This document shows positions 8,761-17,239 of a stretch of DNA of 64,000 bases, in pieces. The position numbers were made by a program, and so were the translations under genes. Position 1 is the stretch's first letter, and each line of letters opens with the position of its first letter. Origin of the DNA: Pontitalea aquivivens (GTDB lineage: Bacteria > Pseudomonadota > Alphaproteobacteria > Rhodobacterales > Rhodobacteraceae); the NCBI RefSeq assembly GCF_046507575.1, contig NZ_JBKFEY010000001.1, positions 186,001 through 250,000 of the forward strand, read 5' to 3'. A model generated the notes under the pieces. It was not told where the DNA came from. It made no database searches and saw nothing but the letters and a program-made list of their open reading frames with translations.

Positions 8761-11207
8761 GCCGCGCGCCGCAGCCGCAGCGCGTTGGTGACGACGAAGA
8801 CCGACGAAAACGCCATCGCCCCCGCCGCCAGCATCGGCGACAGGCCCGGCCCGCCAAAGGGTACCAGCGCGCCCATCGCCACCGGGATCAGCGCGGTGTT
8901 GTAGGCGAAGGCCCAGAACAGGTTTTGCCGGATGTTGCGCATCGTGGCGCGCGACAGCGCCAGCGCACGGGCCACGCCCTGCGGATCGCCCTGCATCAGC
9001 ACGACCTCGGCCGCCTCGATGGCGACATCGGTGCCGGTGCCGATGGCCAGCCCGACATCGGCGGCGGCCAGCGCGGGCGCGTCGTTGATGCCATCGCCCA
9101 CGAAGGCCACGGTGCCGCGGGTCTTGAGGCTTTCCAGCGCGGCGACCTTGCCTTCGGGCAGGACCTCGGCCACGATCTCGGTGATGCCAAGGCGGCGGCC
9201 CACCGCATCCGCTGTGGCGCGTGTGTCGCCTGAAATCATCACCACGCTGACCCCTTCGGCCTGCAGGGCGGCAACGGCCTGTGGCGCGCCGGGTTTGACC
9301 GGATCGGCCAGCGCCATCAGCGCGGCAAGTTGGCCATCCAGCGCCAGCCAGACCGGGGTTTTGCCGTCGGACGCCAGTTCGTCGGCACGCGATTGCAGGG
9401 ACGTGGTATCCACCCCTGCCTCGCGCATCGCGCGGGCATTGCCCAGCAAAAGCGTCCGGCCCTCGGCCTCGGCCGACAGGCCGCGCCCGGCCAGGGCGGT
9501 GATCTTGCGCGCGCGCGCCGGCGTCAGGCCGCGCCCGGCGGCGGCGGCCAGGATCGCCTGCGCCAGCGGGTGTTCCGACCGCGCCTCGGCCCCGGCGGCC
9601 AGGCGCAGCGCCTCATCCGCGGCAAAGCCCTTGGCCGGGATCAGATCGGTCAGGGCGGGGCGGCCGGCGGTCAGGGTGCCGGTCTTGTCGAAGGCGACGA
9701 TGCGGGCCTGCGACAGCCGTTGCAGCGCATCGCCGCGCCGGAACAACAGGCCCAGTTCGGCCCCCCGCCCGGTGCCGACCAGGATTGACACCGGCGTGGC
9801 CAGCCCCATCGCACAGGGGCAGGCGATGATCATGACCGAGATGGCCGCGACCAGCGCATGGGTAAAGGCGGGCGCGGGGGCGAAGGCCATCCACAGCGCG
9901 AATGTCAGCGCCGACAGCGCGATCACCACCGGCACGAAAACGCGGGTGACCCTGTCCACCAGCGCCTGCACCGGCAGCTTGCCGCCCTGCGCCTCTTCGA
10001 CCAGGGCGATGATGCGCGACAGGACCGTATCGGCCCCCGTCGCGGTGACGCGGAACGACAGCGCGGCGGCGCCGTTCACCGTGCCGCCGGTCACGGGCTG
10101 GCCCGGGGATTTCTCGACCGGGGCGGGCTCGCCCGTCAGCATGGATTCGTCGATCCAGCCGTGGCCCTCGGTGACGATGCCATCCACCGCGATGCGTTCG
10201 CCGGGCAGGATCTGGACGATGTCGCCCGGTGCCAGTTCCTCGACCGGCAATTCCACCACGCCGCTTTCGCGTTCCACCCGTGCGGTGGCGGGCCGCAGCC
10301 CCACAAGGCGCGAAATCGCCTGCCCCGCCTGGCCGCGTGCCCGCGCCTCAAGCCAGCGGCCCAGCAGGATCAGGGTCACGATGACGGCGGCGGCCTCAAA
10401 GTAAACCTCGCGGGCGGTTGCGGGCAGCAGCCCCGGCGCCAGCGTCACCACCGCCGAATACAGGAACGCCGCCGAGGCCCCCAGCGCGACCAGCGAATTC
10501 ATTTCCGGCGCGCCGCGCAGCAGGGCGGGGAAGCCAAGCCGCAGGAACACCCGCCCCGGCCCGGCCATCACGGCGGCGGTCAGCACCATCTGGATCAGGT
10601 GGTTCAGCCGGTCCCCCAGGGTGGCGGCGATCCAGTGATGAAAGGCGGGGATCATGTGCCCGCCCATCGCCAGCACGAAAACCGGCAGGGTCAGCGCGCC
10701 CGCGACCAGCGCCGCGCGCGCAAGACGCGCGGCCTCGGCGGTCTGGCGGTCGGTGATCGGGGCGGGGGCGTCCCCGGCGGTCAGGACGCGGGCGGGATAG
10801 CCCGCCGCCGTGACCGCACCGGCCAGTTCGCTGGGGGCGACGGCACCCTGGGCATAGTCCACCCCGGCCGTTTCGGTGGCCAGGTTGACGCTGGCCGCGA
10901 TCACGCCCGGCACGGCCGTCAGCGCGCGTTCGACCCGGCCCGCGCAGCTGGCGCAGGTCATTCCCGCGACGCCCAGACGGGTTTGCGCGCGCGCCGGCGG
11001 GTAGCCCGCCCGGTCCAGCGCGGCGGCCAGGCTGGCGGGCGTTGCGGGGGCGTCGAATTCCACCCGCGCGGATCGTGCCATCAGGTTGGCCGCCGCGCTT
11101 TTCACGCCCGGTTCAGCCGCCAGCGCGCGTTCCACCCGGCCCGTGCAGGCGCCGCAATGCATCCCTTCGATGATGAAATTCGTCGTGGCGGTTGTTGTGG
11201 CGATCAT
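8757..11207 (-). CDS. copA: Copper(I)-translocating P-type ATPase
   Basis: P1B-1 ATPase exporting Cu+ from the cytoplasm, 816 residues. Two N-terminal heavy-metal domains carry 'MHCGAC' (about 16) and 'MTCASC' (about 84). Eight membrane helices are expected, with the transport site 'CPCAMGLATP', phosphorylation motif 'DKTGTLT', and hinge 'GDGINDAPAL'. Helix 7 has 'YNTALIPVA' and helix 8 'MAFSSVFVVTNALR', the Cu+ signature. With no ccoGHS genes adjacent, the copper detoxification type is more likely than the oxidase-assembly type. It is divergent from the DUF2892 gene across 137 bp; no copper regulator gene is adjacent. Confidence 0.96.
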   Translation of the reverse strand: MIATTTATTNFIIEGMHCGACTGRVERALAAEPGVKSAAANLMARSARVEFDAPATPASLAAALDRAGYPPARAQTRLGVAGMTCASCAGRVERALTAVPGVIAASVNLATETAGVDYAQGAVAPSELAGAVTAAGYPARVLTAGDAPAPITDRQTAEAARLARAALVAGALTLPVFVLAMGGHMIPAFHHWIAATLGDRLNHLIQMVLTAAVMAGPGRVFLRLGFPALLRGAPEMNSLVALGASAAFLYSAVVTLAPGLLPATAREVYFEAAAVIVTLILLGRWLEARARGQAGQAISRLVGLRPATARVERESGVVELPVEELAPGDIVQILPGERIAVDGIVTEGHGWIDESMLTGEPAPVEKSPGQPVTGGTVNGAAALSFRVTATGADTVLSRIIALVEEAQGGKLPVQALVDRVTRVFVPVVIALSALTFALWMAFAPAPAFTHALVAAISVMIIACPCAMGLATPVSILVGTGRGAELGLLFRRGDALQRLSQARIVAFDKTGTLTAGRPALTDLIPAKGFAADEALRLAAGAEARSEHPLAQAILAAAAGRGLTPARARKITALAGRGLSAEAEGRTLLLGNARAMREAGVDTTSLQSRADELASDGKTPVWLALDGQLAALMALADPVKPGAPQAVAALQAEGVSVVMISGDTRATADAVGRRLGITEIVAEVLPEGKVAALESLKTRGTVAFVGDGINDAPALAAADVGLAIGTGTDVAIEAAEVVLMQGDPQGVARALALSRATMRNIRQNLFWAFAYNTALIPVAMGALVPFGGPGLSPMLAAGAMAFSSVFVVTNALRLRRAA

Positions 11208-11271
11208 GGGCGCCCCCTTTCGTGGGGAAAGTGGACCCGGGGCCGGGCGGGGTCAACCTGGGCGAATAAAC

Positions 11272-11310
11272 ATTCGATAACTTGAATTTGTTTCGCCGCG
11301 ATGCTAGATA
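11272..11310 (+). promoter_or_regulatory. Promoter of the DUF2892 gene with SqrR/BigR-like operator
   Basis: TTGAAT (11282-11287) and TAGATA (11305-11310) are spaced by 17 bp. The sequence ATTC-N8-GAAT (11272-11287) overlaps the -35 box. From memory, this spacing is the motif reported for SqrR, the sulfide/persulfide-sensing ArsR-type repressor of Rhodobacter. A second inverted pair, CGAAT/ATTCG, occupies 11263-11276. Confidence 0.6.
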
Positions 11311-11344
11311 TGCCCCAACTGAAACCCCTGGCCGGAGATCCGCC

Positions 11345-11548
11345 ATGACGCTTGACCGAGTGATGTTTGCCTTTGCCGGGACGATGGTCCTGATCAGCGT
11401 CCTGCTGACCTATTTCGTGCACCCCAATTTCGTGTGGCTGACCGTGTTCGTCGGCGCCAACATGCTGCAGTCGGCCTTCACCGGCTTCTGCCCCGCCGCC
11501 CGGATCCTGTCGAAATTCGGCATCAAGTCGGGCTGCGCGTTCCGGTAA
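11345..11548 (+). CDS. DUF2892 small inner-membrane protein (YgaP-like)
   Basis: Small membrane protein of 67 residues with two hydrophobic segments (about 7-26 and 30-45) and the family pattern 'GFCPAARILSKFGIKSGC'. DUF2892 domains occur alone or fused to rhodanese domains, as in YgaP, and are often linked to sulfur stress. The frame could be opened upstream, but the ATG at 11345 gives the family length and follows GGAG. The promoter carries a SqrR/BigR-like operator, so induction by reactive sulfur species is inferred. The exact function of the family is unknown. Confidence 0.85.
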   Translation: MTLDRVMFAFAGTMVLISVLLTYFVHPNFVWLTVFVGANMLQSAFTGFCPAARILSKFGIKSGCAFR

Positions 11549-11570
11549 TTTCGGAACCATGCCGCGCGCG

Positions 11571-11600
11571 GGCGGTTGAGGGCGCTTGAGGGCGGTTGAG
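11571..11600. repeat. Three tandem 10-bp repeats
   Basis: GGCGGTTGAG, GGCGCTTGAG and GGCGGTTGAG follow one another without gaps between the DUF2892 stop and the terminator hairpin. The middle copy has one substitution. Confidence 0.8.
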
Positions 11601-11629
11601 AAGGCAGGCCTGCTTTGTTAGCCTGCCTT
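11601..11629 (+). terminator. Rho-independent terminator after the DUF2892 gene
   Basis: A perfect 9-bp stem AAGGCAGGC / GCCTGCCTT with an 11-base loop is followed by a short T stretch. It separates the DUF2892 gene from the L,D-transpeptidase gene. Confidence 0.6.
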
Positions 11630-11650
11630 TATAACCGTCTGGAGTGGATG

Positions 11651-12274
11651 ATGAATCGCCGTGCCCTGATCGCCGCGCTTGGCAGCTTGCCGATCCTGTC
11701 CGCCCCCGCCATCGTGCGGGCGCAGACGGTCAGCACGGCCGTGCGCCCGCCCGTGCCGCCCGCGGGCGCATCCCCCGCCGCGGCCGCCGCGCCGCAATGG
11801 CCGATCGCGCCGCAATATTACCCGGTGCTGGTCAGCGTGAAGTCGGACTTTGAACCCGGCTCGATCATCGTCGTGTCGCGGATGTTCTTTCTGTATCACA
11901 TCGTGGAACGGCGCAAGGCGATGCGCTATGGCGTGGCCGTGGGCACCGCCGAACTGGTTTTTCGCGGCGAGGCCGAGGTGGGCCGCAAGGTCGAATGGCC
12001 CCGCTGGAAGCCCACGCCGCAGATGATCGCGCGCAATCCCGCGCGCTATGCGAAATATGCCGATGGCATGCCGGGCGGGCCGAAAAATCCGCTGGGGGCA
12101 CGGGCGCTTTATCTTTATCAGAACGGGCGTGACACCGCGATCCGCATCCACGGCACGACGGAACCGGAATCGATCGGGCATGCGGTGTCGAACGGCTGTA
12201 TCCGCATGGTCAACGACCATGTGATCGCGCTTTACGATCAGGTCGATCTGGGCGCCAGGGTAACGGTTTACTGA
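11651..12274 (+). CDS. L,D-transpeptidase (YkuD domain)
   Basis: Predicted exported enzyme of 207 residues that cross-links peptidoglycan or attaches envelope proteins to it. An N-terminal signal peptide (about 1-25, ending 'APAIVRAQ') has an Arg pair and may use Sec or Tat. The YkuD domain spans about 55-207, with His177 and catalytic Cys183 in 'HAVSNGCIRM'. A frame opens at 11615, but ATG 11651 is best spaced from GGAG at 11641. It is followed with no gap by mnmH (TGA-ATG), which is probably an accident of packing and not a functional link. Confidence 0.93.
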   Translation: MNRRALIAALGSLPILSAPAIVRAQTVSTAVRPPVPPAGASPAAAAAPQWPIAPQYYPVLVSVKSDFEPGSIIVVSRMFFLYHIVERRKAMRYGVAVGTAELVFRGEAEVGRKVEWPRWKPTPQMIARNPARYAKYADGMPGGPKNPLGARALYLYQNGRDTAIRIHGTTEPESIGHAVSNGCIRMVNDHVIALYDQVDLGARVTVY

Positions 12275-13333
12275 ATGGGTCTTGTTCTTGGGGCGGTGCT
12301 GGACGCGGGCGCGCCGGGTTTTGATCAGATCATCGACGTGCGCTCGCCCGCCGAATATGCCGAGGATCACATTCCCGGCGCGATCAACCTGCCGGTTCTG
12401 GACAATGAGGAACGCGCCCGCGTGGGCACGATCTATAAACAGGTGTCGCCGTTCGACGCGCGCAAGATCGGCGCGGCGCTGGTGGCGCAGAATGCCGCGC
12501 GCCATCTGCTGGGGCCGCTGGCCGACCGGACCGGGGGCTGGCGCCCGTTGGTCTATTGCTGGCGCGGCGGGCAGCGGTCGGGGTCGTTTGCCACGATCCT
12601 GCGGCAGGTGGGCTGGCGGGCCGAACTGGTCGAGGGCGGCTATAAAAGCTGGCGGCGGCTGGTGGTGGATGCGGTGGCAGCCCCGGTCAGCGCGCCGGTG
12701 GTGGTGCTGGATGGCAATACCGGATCGGCCAAGACGGAACTGCTGCAGCTGTGCGCCGCGGCGGGGCATCAGGTGATCGATCTGGAAGGCTTGGCCAACC
12801 ATCGCGGCAGCCTGTTCGGCGCGATGCCGGGCGGCCAGCCCGGCCAGAAGGCCTTTGAGGGGCGGCTGGCGCTGGCGCTGGCGCGGCTGGACCCCACGCG
12901 CCCGGTTCTGGTCGAGGCGGAAAGTTCCCGCATCGGCGCGGTCAGCGTCCCGCGCGGGTTGTGGCAGGCGATCTGCGCGGCCCCGCGCGTGCGTCTGGCG
13001 GTGCCGGCGGCGGCGCGCGCGGCCTATCTGGCGCGGGCCTATGCCGATGTGGCGGGGGATGGCGCGCGGTTGCGTGACACGCTGGCCCGGCTGCGCCCGC
13101 TGCACCCCGCCGAGGTGATCGCCGACTGGCTTGCGCTGGCCGATCGGCGCGCGCTGGAACCGCTGGCGCTGGACCTGATGCGCCGCCATTACGACCCGCG
13201 CTATGAAAAGCACCGCGCGCGTCATGGCGACGGGCGCGAAGCTGTGGTCGCGGCTGATGATCTGTCGCCCGCGGCGTTGCCCGCTCTGGCCCGCCGCGTG
13301 GCCGAAGCGGCCGGGCAGCTGGTCAGCCGCTGA
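12275..13333 (+). CDS. mnmH: tRNA 2-selenouridine synthase
   Basis: Replaces sulfur with selenium in 2-thiouridine at the wobble position of Glu, Gln and Lys tRNAs, using selenophosphate. The rhodanese domain (about 15-130) carries active Cys95 in 'YCWRGGQRS'. A P-loop 'GNTGSAKT' follows near residue 150. At 352 residues it is full length for YbbB/SelU. It converges on, and overlaps by 11 bp, the gene for SelD, the selenophosphate donor enzyme, so the pair forms a compact selenium trait. No selA, selB or tRNA-Sec is visible here. Confidence 0.96.
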   Translation: MGLVLGAVLDAGAPGFDQIIDVRSPAEYAEDHIPGAINLPVLDNEERARVGTIYKQVSPFDARKIGAALVAQNAARHLLGPLADRTGGWRPLVYCWRGGQRSGSFATILRQVGWRAELVEGGYKSWRRLVVDAVAAPVSAPVVVLDGNTGSAKTELLQLCAAAGHQVIDLEGLANHRGSLFGAMPGGQPGQKAFEGRLALALARLDPTRPVLVEAESSRIGAVSVPRGLWQAICAAPRVRLAVPAAARAAYLARAYADVAGDGARLRDTLARLRPLHPAEVIADWLALADRRALEPLALDLMRRHYDPRYEKHRARHGDGREAVVAADDLSPAALPALARRVAEAAGQLVSR

Positions 13334-15497
13334 TGCCGATCCACGGCGCACCCGCGCGCAGCTGCCCGATCACCGCCGCCGGGTCGCCGCCCGCGCGCAA
13401 GGCCGCCACCAGCGCATCCGCCTGATCGGCAGGCACCGCGGCCAAAAGCCCGCCCGCCGTCTGCGGATCGTGCAACAACCGGCCCGCCGGGGTGTCGGGG
13501 CTGTCGCACAGGCCCGCAAGCGCGGCGATATTGGCGGGCAGCAGGGTCGATCCGTGGCCCTGTGCCGACAGCGCCTCGGCCCCCGCCAGCAGGGGGATGG
13601 CGGCCAGGTCCAGCTGCGCCGCACACCCCGAGGCTTCGAGGATCCCCATCAGATGCCCGGCCAGGCCAAAGCCCGTGACATCGGTCATCGCCCGGGCGTG
13701 CGGCGCCAGCAGCGCCGCCGCCGCGCCGGACGGGCGGGCCATGCTGGCCAGCGCGCCCGCCACCGCCGCGCCGGGGGCGGCGCGCATCATTTCGGCCGCC
13801 AGGATCACGCCGGTGCCGACCGGCTTGGTCAGGATCAGCGCATCGCCCGGCCGCGCCCCCGCCTGGCCGATGATGTCGTCCGGGGCAAGGCCGGTCAGGG
13901 TAAAGCCCAGCGTCAGTTCCGCGCCGATGCTGGTGTGGCCGCCCACCAGATCGGCGCCGGCATCCCGAAACACCGCGCCCGCGCCATCCAGAATCTCGCG
14001 CAAGCTGCGTTCCTGCAGGGCCTGCGACATGCGTGGCAGCGTCACCTGCGCCAGCGCCACCTGCGGCCGGGCGCCCATTGCCCAGATATCGCCCATCGCA
14101 TGGATCGCCACGATGCGCGCCAGAAGCCAGGGATCCTCGATGAAGGCGCGGACATGGTCGGTCGTGATCACCTGCCGCCCCGCGCCATGGCGCAGCACGG
14201 CGGCATCATCGCCCGGCCCGGCCAGCACATCGGCGCGCTGCGGCCCGGGCAGCGCGGCCAGCGCCGCGGCCAGCCCCGCGCGCCCCATCTTGGCCCCGCA
14301 CCCGCCGCACAGCGGCTTGTTGCCCGCCAGTTCCCCGCGCAGGCCCAGCGCCACGCGCGCGGGCAGGGGCGGCGGCGCCATCGCGGGCAGGTCGTGCACC
14401 ATCGCCATGAAGCGCCGGTCGATCCGGTCCTTCCAGCGCCACAGCCAGTCCCCATCCAGCGGCAGGCCCCATTTGTCGGCCACCGCCCGCCTGTCGCCGG
14501 TGGACACCAGCTTGAGGTAATCGCGCTGTGGCCGGTAGGCGCGCAGGGTTCCGCCCGACAAGGCGGCGGTCAGGTTGTGCCACAGGACCGGCGCCTGGCG
14601 CACGGCGAACACCCCGGCCTTGGGGCGCGGGGCATGGGCCATATGGGCGATGTCGCCCGCGGCAAAGATTGCCGGATCGCTGCTGCGCAGCGTTTCATCG
14701 ACCGTGACGAACCCATCGGTCAGATCCAGCCCCGTCGCGCCCAGCCAGCCCGCGGGCCGGGTGCTGCCGGTGCCGATGATGAAATCGGCCGCCAGTTCGG
14801 CGCCTTCGCGCAGCACCACCACGCCCGGGCGCAGCGCCACCACCGGCGCATCGGGGCGCACCCGCACCCCCAGCCGCGCGCAATGGGCCAGCATCCGCCG
14901 TCGCGCGCCCGCCCCCAGCGCCGACAGCGCGACAGGCCCGGCCTCCAGCACGGTCACCTCGGCCCCCGGGCCCAGCCGGTGGGCGGCGGCCAGCGCCAGT
15001 TCCACCCCCGCCACGCCGCCGCCGATCACCGCGACGCGCGGGCCGGGGCCGGGCGCTTCGGCAAAGGCCGCCCAGCGGTCGGCAAAGGCATCCAGGGGCT
15101 TTGCGGGCACGGCATTGCCGGCAAAGCCGGGCAGGGCGGGCATGTCGGCGGTGATGCCGATGTCGATTGACGCAACGTCATAGCCGATCGGCGCGCGCCC
15201 TGGCACATGGATCAGCCGGGCGGTGCGGTCGATGCCCCCGGCCCGGCCCAGGATCAGCCGCGCGCCGGCATGGCGGGCCAGCTTCACCAGGTCGATCTGC
15301 AGCGCCGCGCGCGGGTAATGGCCCGCGACATGGCCCGGCAGCATCCCCGAATAGGCCGCCGTGGGCAGCGGGTTGATCAGCGTCAGCCGCACGCCGGGCA
15401 GGGGTCGCATCCCCCACATCCGCAGGACCAGCGCATGCGCATGGCCGCCGCCGATCAGCACAAGGTCACGGGTCAGGGGAAGGGGGGGCTGCATCAT
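13323..15497 (-). CDS. selD: Selenide, water dikinase fused to an N-terminal FAD-dependent oxidoreductase
   Basis: Two-domain protein of 724 residues. Residues about 10-345 form a pyridine-nucleotide-disulfide/NDH-2-like flavoprotein: FAD motif 'LIGGGHAHA', second Rossmann motif 'AVIGGGVAGVELALAAA', and 'IFAAGDIAHM'. Residues about 390-724 are SelD, which makes selenophosphate from selenide and ATP. Active Cys400 and Lys403 lie in 'CGGCGAKM', with 'GPGDDAAV' and 'DVTGFGLAGHL'. The fusion suggests that the reductase half supplies or keeps selenium reduced for the SelD half. Fusions of this kind are known in some proteobacteria. The start is either of two adjacent ATGs; GGAG precedes them. Confidence 0.95.
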   Translation of the reverse strand: MMQPPLPLTRDLVLIGGGHAHALVLRMWGMRPLPGVRLTLINPLPTAAYSGMLPGHVAGHYPRAALQIDLVKLARHAGARLILGRAGGIDRTARLIHVPGRAPIGYDVASIDIGITADMPALPGFAGNAVPAKPLDAFADRWAAFAEAPGPGPRVAVIGGGVAGVELALAAAHRLGPGAEVTVLEAGPVALSALGAGARRRMLAHCARLGVRVRPDAPVVALRPGVVVLREGAELAADFIIGTGSTRPAGWLGATGLDLTDGFVTVDETLRSSDPAIFAAGDIAHMAHAPRPKAGVFAVRQAPVLWHNLTAALSGGTLRAYRPQRDYLKLVSTGDRRAVADKWGLPLDGDWLWRWKDRIDRRFMAMVHDLPAMAPPPLPARVALGLRGELAGNKPLCGGCGAKMGRAGLAAALAALPGPQRADVLAGPGDDAAVLRHGAGRQVITTDHVRAFIEDPWLLARIVAIHAMGDIWAMGARPQVALAQVTLPRMSQALQERSLREILDGAGAVFRDAGADLVGGHTSIGAELTLGFTLTGLAPDDIIGQAGARPGDALILTKPVGTGVILAAEMMRAAPGAAVAGALASMARPSGAAAALLAPHARAMTDVTGFGLAGHLMGILEASGCAAQLDLAAIPLLAGAEALSAQGHGSTLLPANIAALAGLCDSPDTPAGRLLHDPQTAGGLLAAVPADQADALVAALRAGGDPAAVIGQLRAGAPWIGISG

Positions 15498-15596
15498 CGG
15501 CTCCGGGTTGCGGTGCCTTCCTAACGCGCGACGCGCGCCCGCGCCACGGGGATCGGGCGAAAGGTCATGCCAGGGGCGGAAATCGGATTTCGCCCC

Positions 15597-15625
15597 TTGA
15601 CGCCCCCGGGCCGGTCGCTTAGAGA
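15597..15625 (+). promoter_or_regulatory. Promoter of the tRNA-Met gene
   Basis: TTGACG (15597-15602) and TAGAGA (15620-15625) are separated by 17 bp. The -10 ends 11 bases before the mature tRNA 5' end. This spacing and sequence are typical of strong alphaproteobacterial tRNA promoters. Confidence 0.7.
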
Positions 15626-15636
15626 CCCGCGTCAGT

Positions 15637-15713
15637 GGCTAGGTAGCTCAGCTGGTTAGAGCGTGCGACTCATAATCGCAAGGTCGAGGGTTCGAGTCCC
15701 TCCCTCGCCACCA
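15637..15713 (+). tRNA. tRNA-Met (anticodon CAT)
   Basis: 77-nt cloverleaf with encoded CCA. D-stem GCTC/GAGC, anticodon stem TGCGA/TCGCA with loop CTCATAA, variable region AGGTC, and T-stem GAGGG/CCCTC with loop TTCGAGT are all intact. The acceptor stem GGCTAGG/CCTCGCC has one T-C mismatch at position 4:69. The anticodon CAT is at 15671-15673. It resembles elongator tRNA-Met; a lysidine-modified tRNA-Ile2 also has CAT and cannot be fully excluded by eye. An initiator is less likely because position 1-72 pairs as G-C. Confidence 0.93.
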
Positions 15714-15831
15714 TAAATTCCCCTCATCCCCACGCGGCAGGACCGGACCCGATCCGGGGTTCTTTCGCGCCCTTCCCCTTGTCGGCACGCTGTGGCAGGG
15801 TCGCGCGGCAGGTAGACTTCCGGAGTTTTGC

Positions 15832-16875
15832 ATGAAGATGTTGCCGCTGGGCCGCACCGGCCTTTCCGTTTCGGCGCTGTGCCTTGGGTCGATGACCTGG
15901 GGCAGCCAGAATACCGAGGCCGAGGGGCATGCCCAGATCGACCGCGCGATCGGGCGGGGCGTGAATTTCATCGACACGGCCGAGATGTATCCTGTCAATC
16001 CGGTCAAGGCCGAAACCGTTGGTCGCACCGAAGAAATCATCGGATCCTGGCTGGCGAAACCAGGGCGGCGGGACGATCTGGTGATCGCCACCAAGATCAC
16101 CGGCAAGGGATCGGCGGCGGTGCGCGACGGCGCGCCGATCACGCCCGGGGCGATCCGCGCCGCGGTCGAGGCATCGCTGCGCCGCCTGCGCACCGACCAT
16201 ATTGACCTGTATCAGCTGCACTGGCCGAACCGGGGCAGCTATCATTTCCGCCAGATCTGGGGCTTTGACGCCTCGGGGCAGGATCGGGCGCAGACCCTGG
16301 CCGGCATGACGGCCTGTCTGGAAACGCTGGCCGCGCTGCAGGCCGAGGGCAAGATCGGCCATTTCGGCCTGTCGAACGAATCCGCCTGGGGCATGGCGCA
16401 ATGGCTGGCGCTGGCCGAGGCCGGGCATGGCCCGCGCGCCGCCGCGATCCAGAATGAATATTCCCTGCTGTGCCGTCTGTATGACGGCGATCTGGCCGAA
16501 CTGGGCGTGAATGAGGATGTGACGCTGCTGGCCTATTCGCCGCTGGCGGCGGGGCTGCTCAGCGGCAAGTATCGCGGCGGCGCCCGGCCCGAAGGGTCGC
16601 GCGGGGCGATCAATCGCGATCTGGGCGGGCGGATCACCCCCCCGGCCGAGGCCGCGGTCGAGAGCTATCTGAAGATCGCCGCGGATGCGGGGCTGGACCC
16701 GGTGACGATGGCGGTGGCCTTCGTGATGGCCCGGCCCTTCCCGGTGATCCCGATCATCGGCGCCACTTCGGTCGCGCAGCTGGACCGTTCGCTTGATGCC
16801 GCCGATCTGGTGCTTTCCGGGGACGTGCTGCGTGCCATCGGGCGGGCGCATCGTGCCCATGGCATGCCGTTCTAG
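15832..16875 (+). CDS. Aldo/keto reductase (Tas-like)
   Basis: Predicted NADPH-dependent carbonyl reductase with a TIM-barrel fold, 347 residues, like E. coli Tas and YajO-type proteins. The catalytic tetrad is visible: Asp and Tyr in 'FIDTAEMYPV', Lys in 'LVIATKITG' and His in 'LYQLHWPNRG'. The cofactor region near the C-terminus ('VIPIIGATSVAQLDRSL') is typical. The start follows CCGGAG. Substrate unknown; the neighbours (tRNA upstream, small lipoproteins downstream) do not help. Confidence 0.93.
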   Translation: MKMLPLGRTGLSVSALCLGSMTWGSQNTEAEGHAQIDRAIGRGVNFIDTAEMYPVNPVKAETVGRTEEIIGSWLAKPGRRDDLVIATKITGKGSAAVRDGAPITPGAIRAAVEASLRRLRTDHIDLYQLHWPNRGSYHFRQIWGFDASGQDRAQTLAGMTACLETLAALQAEGKIGHFGLSNESAWGMAQWLALAEAGHGPRAAAIQNEYSLLCRLYDGDLAELGVNEDVTLLAYSPLAAGLLSGKYRGGARPEGSRGAINRDLGGRITPPAEAAVESYLKIAADAGLDPVTMAVAFVMARPFPVIPIIGATSVAQLDRSLDAADLVLSGDVLRAIGRAHRAHGMPF

Positions 16876-16888
16876 GCGGGGGGATCGG

Positions 16889-17239
16889 ATGCGACTGGCA
16901 GCCTGCCTTGGCCTGATCGGAATGCTGATGCTGGCCGCCTGCAAACCTGCCGGTGACCCCGGCGCCCCGGCGCCCTTGCCCCCGGTGGGCGAGGCGCGGA
17001 TTGCGCTGGACCGGATGGCCTGCGAAGCCGGCGGCGGGGCCTTTCGGCAGCGGGAAGGGGCAGGTGTGTGGGTCTGTCTGCGCACGCCGCGCGATGCCGG
17101 GCAGGCCTGCCGCACCGGGACGGAGTGCGAGGGCGCCTGTCTGGCGCGATCGATGACCTGCGCGCCCTTCGTGCCGCTTCTGGGCTGCCACGAAGTCATG
17201 ACCGGTTCTGGCTTGCGGGTAACCGAATGCGTGCAGTGA
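16889..17239 (+). CDS. Cysteine-rich lipoprotein of unknown function
   Basis: Hypothetical lipoprotein, 116 residues. The signal peptide ends in lipobox 'LMLAAC' (Cys18). The mature part has eight further cysteines, spaced as if for disulfides, with pairs such as 'WVCLRTPRDAGQAC' and 'TECEGAC'. The pattern is similar to small periplasmic disulfide proteins, but I recognise no family. It overlaps the next lipoprotein gene by 13 bp, so both are probably made together. Confidence 0.75.
   Translation: MRLAACLGLIGMLMLAACKPAGDPGAPAPLPPVGEARIALDRMACEAGGGAFRQREGAGVWVCLRTPRDAGQACRTGTECEGACLARSMTCAPFVPLLGCHEVMTGSGLRVTECVQ

Noticed and set aside
8757..11207. Reading copA as the oxidase-assembly ATPase CcoI/FixI
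   Set aside because: Two CxxC metal domains are present and ccoG, ccoH and ccoS are not adjacent; the Cu+ efflux type fits better.
13203..15170. A 655-codon plus-strand frame opposite selD
   Set aside because: It is antisense to the clear SelD fusion and low in complexity.
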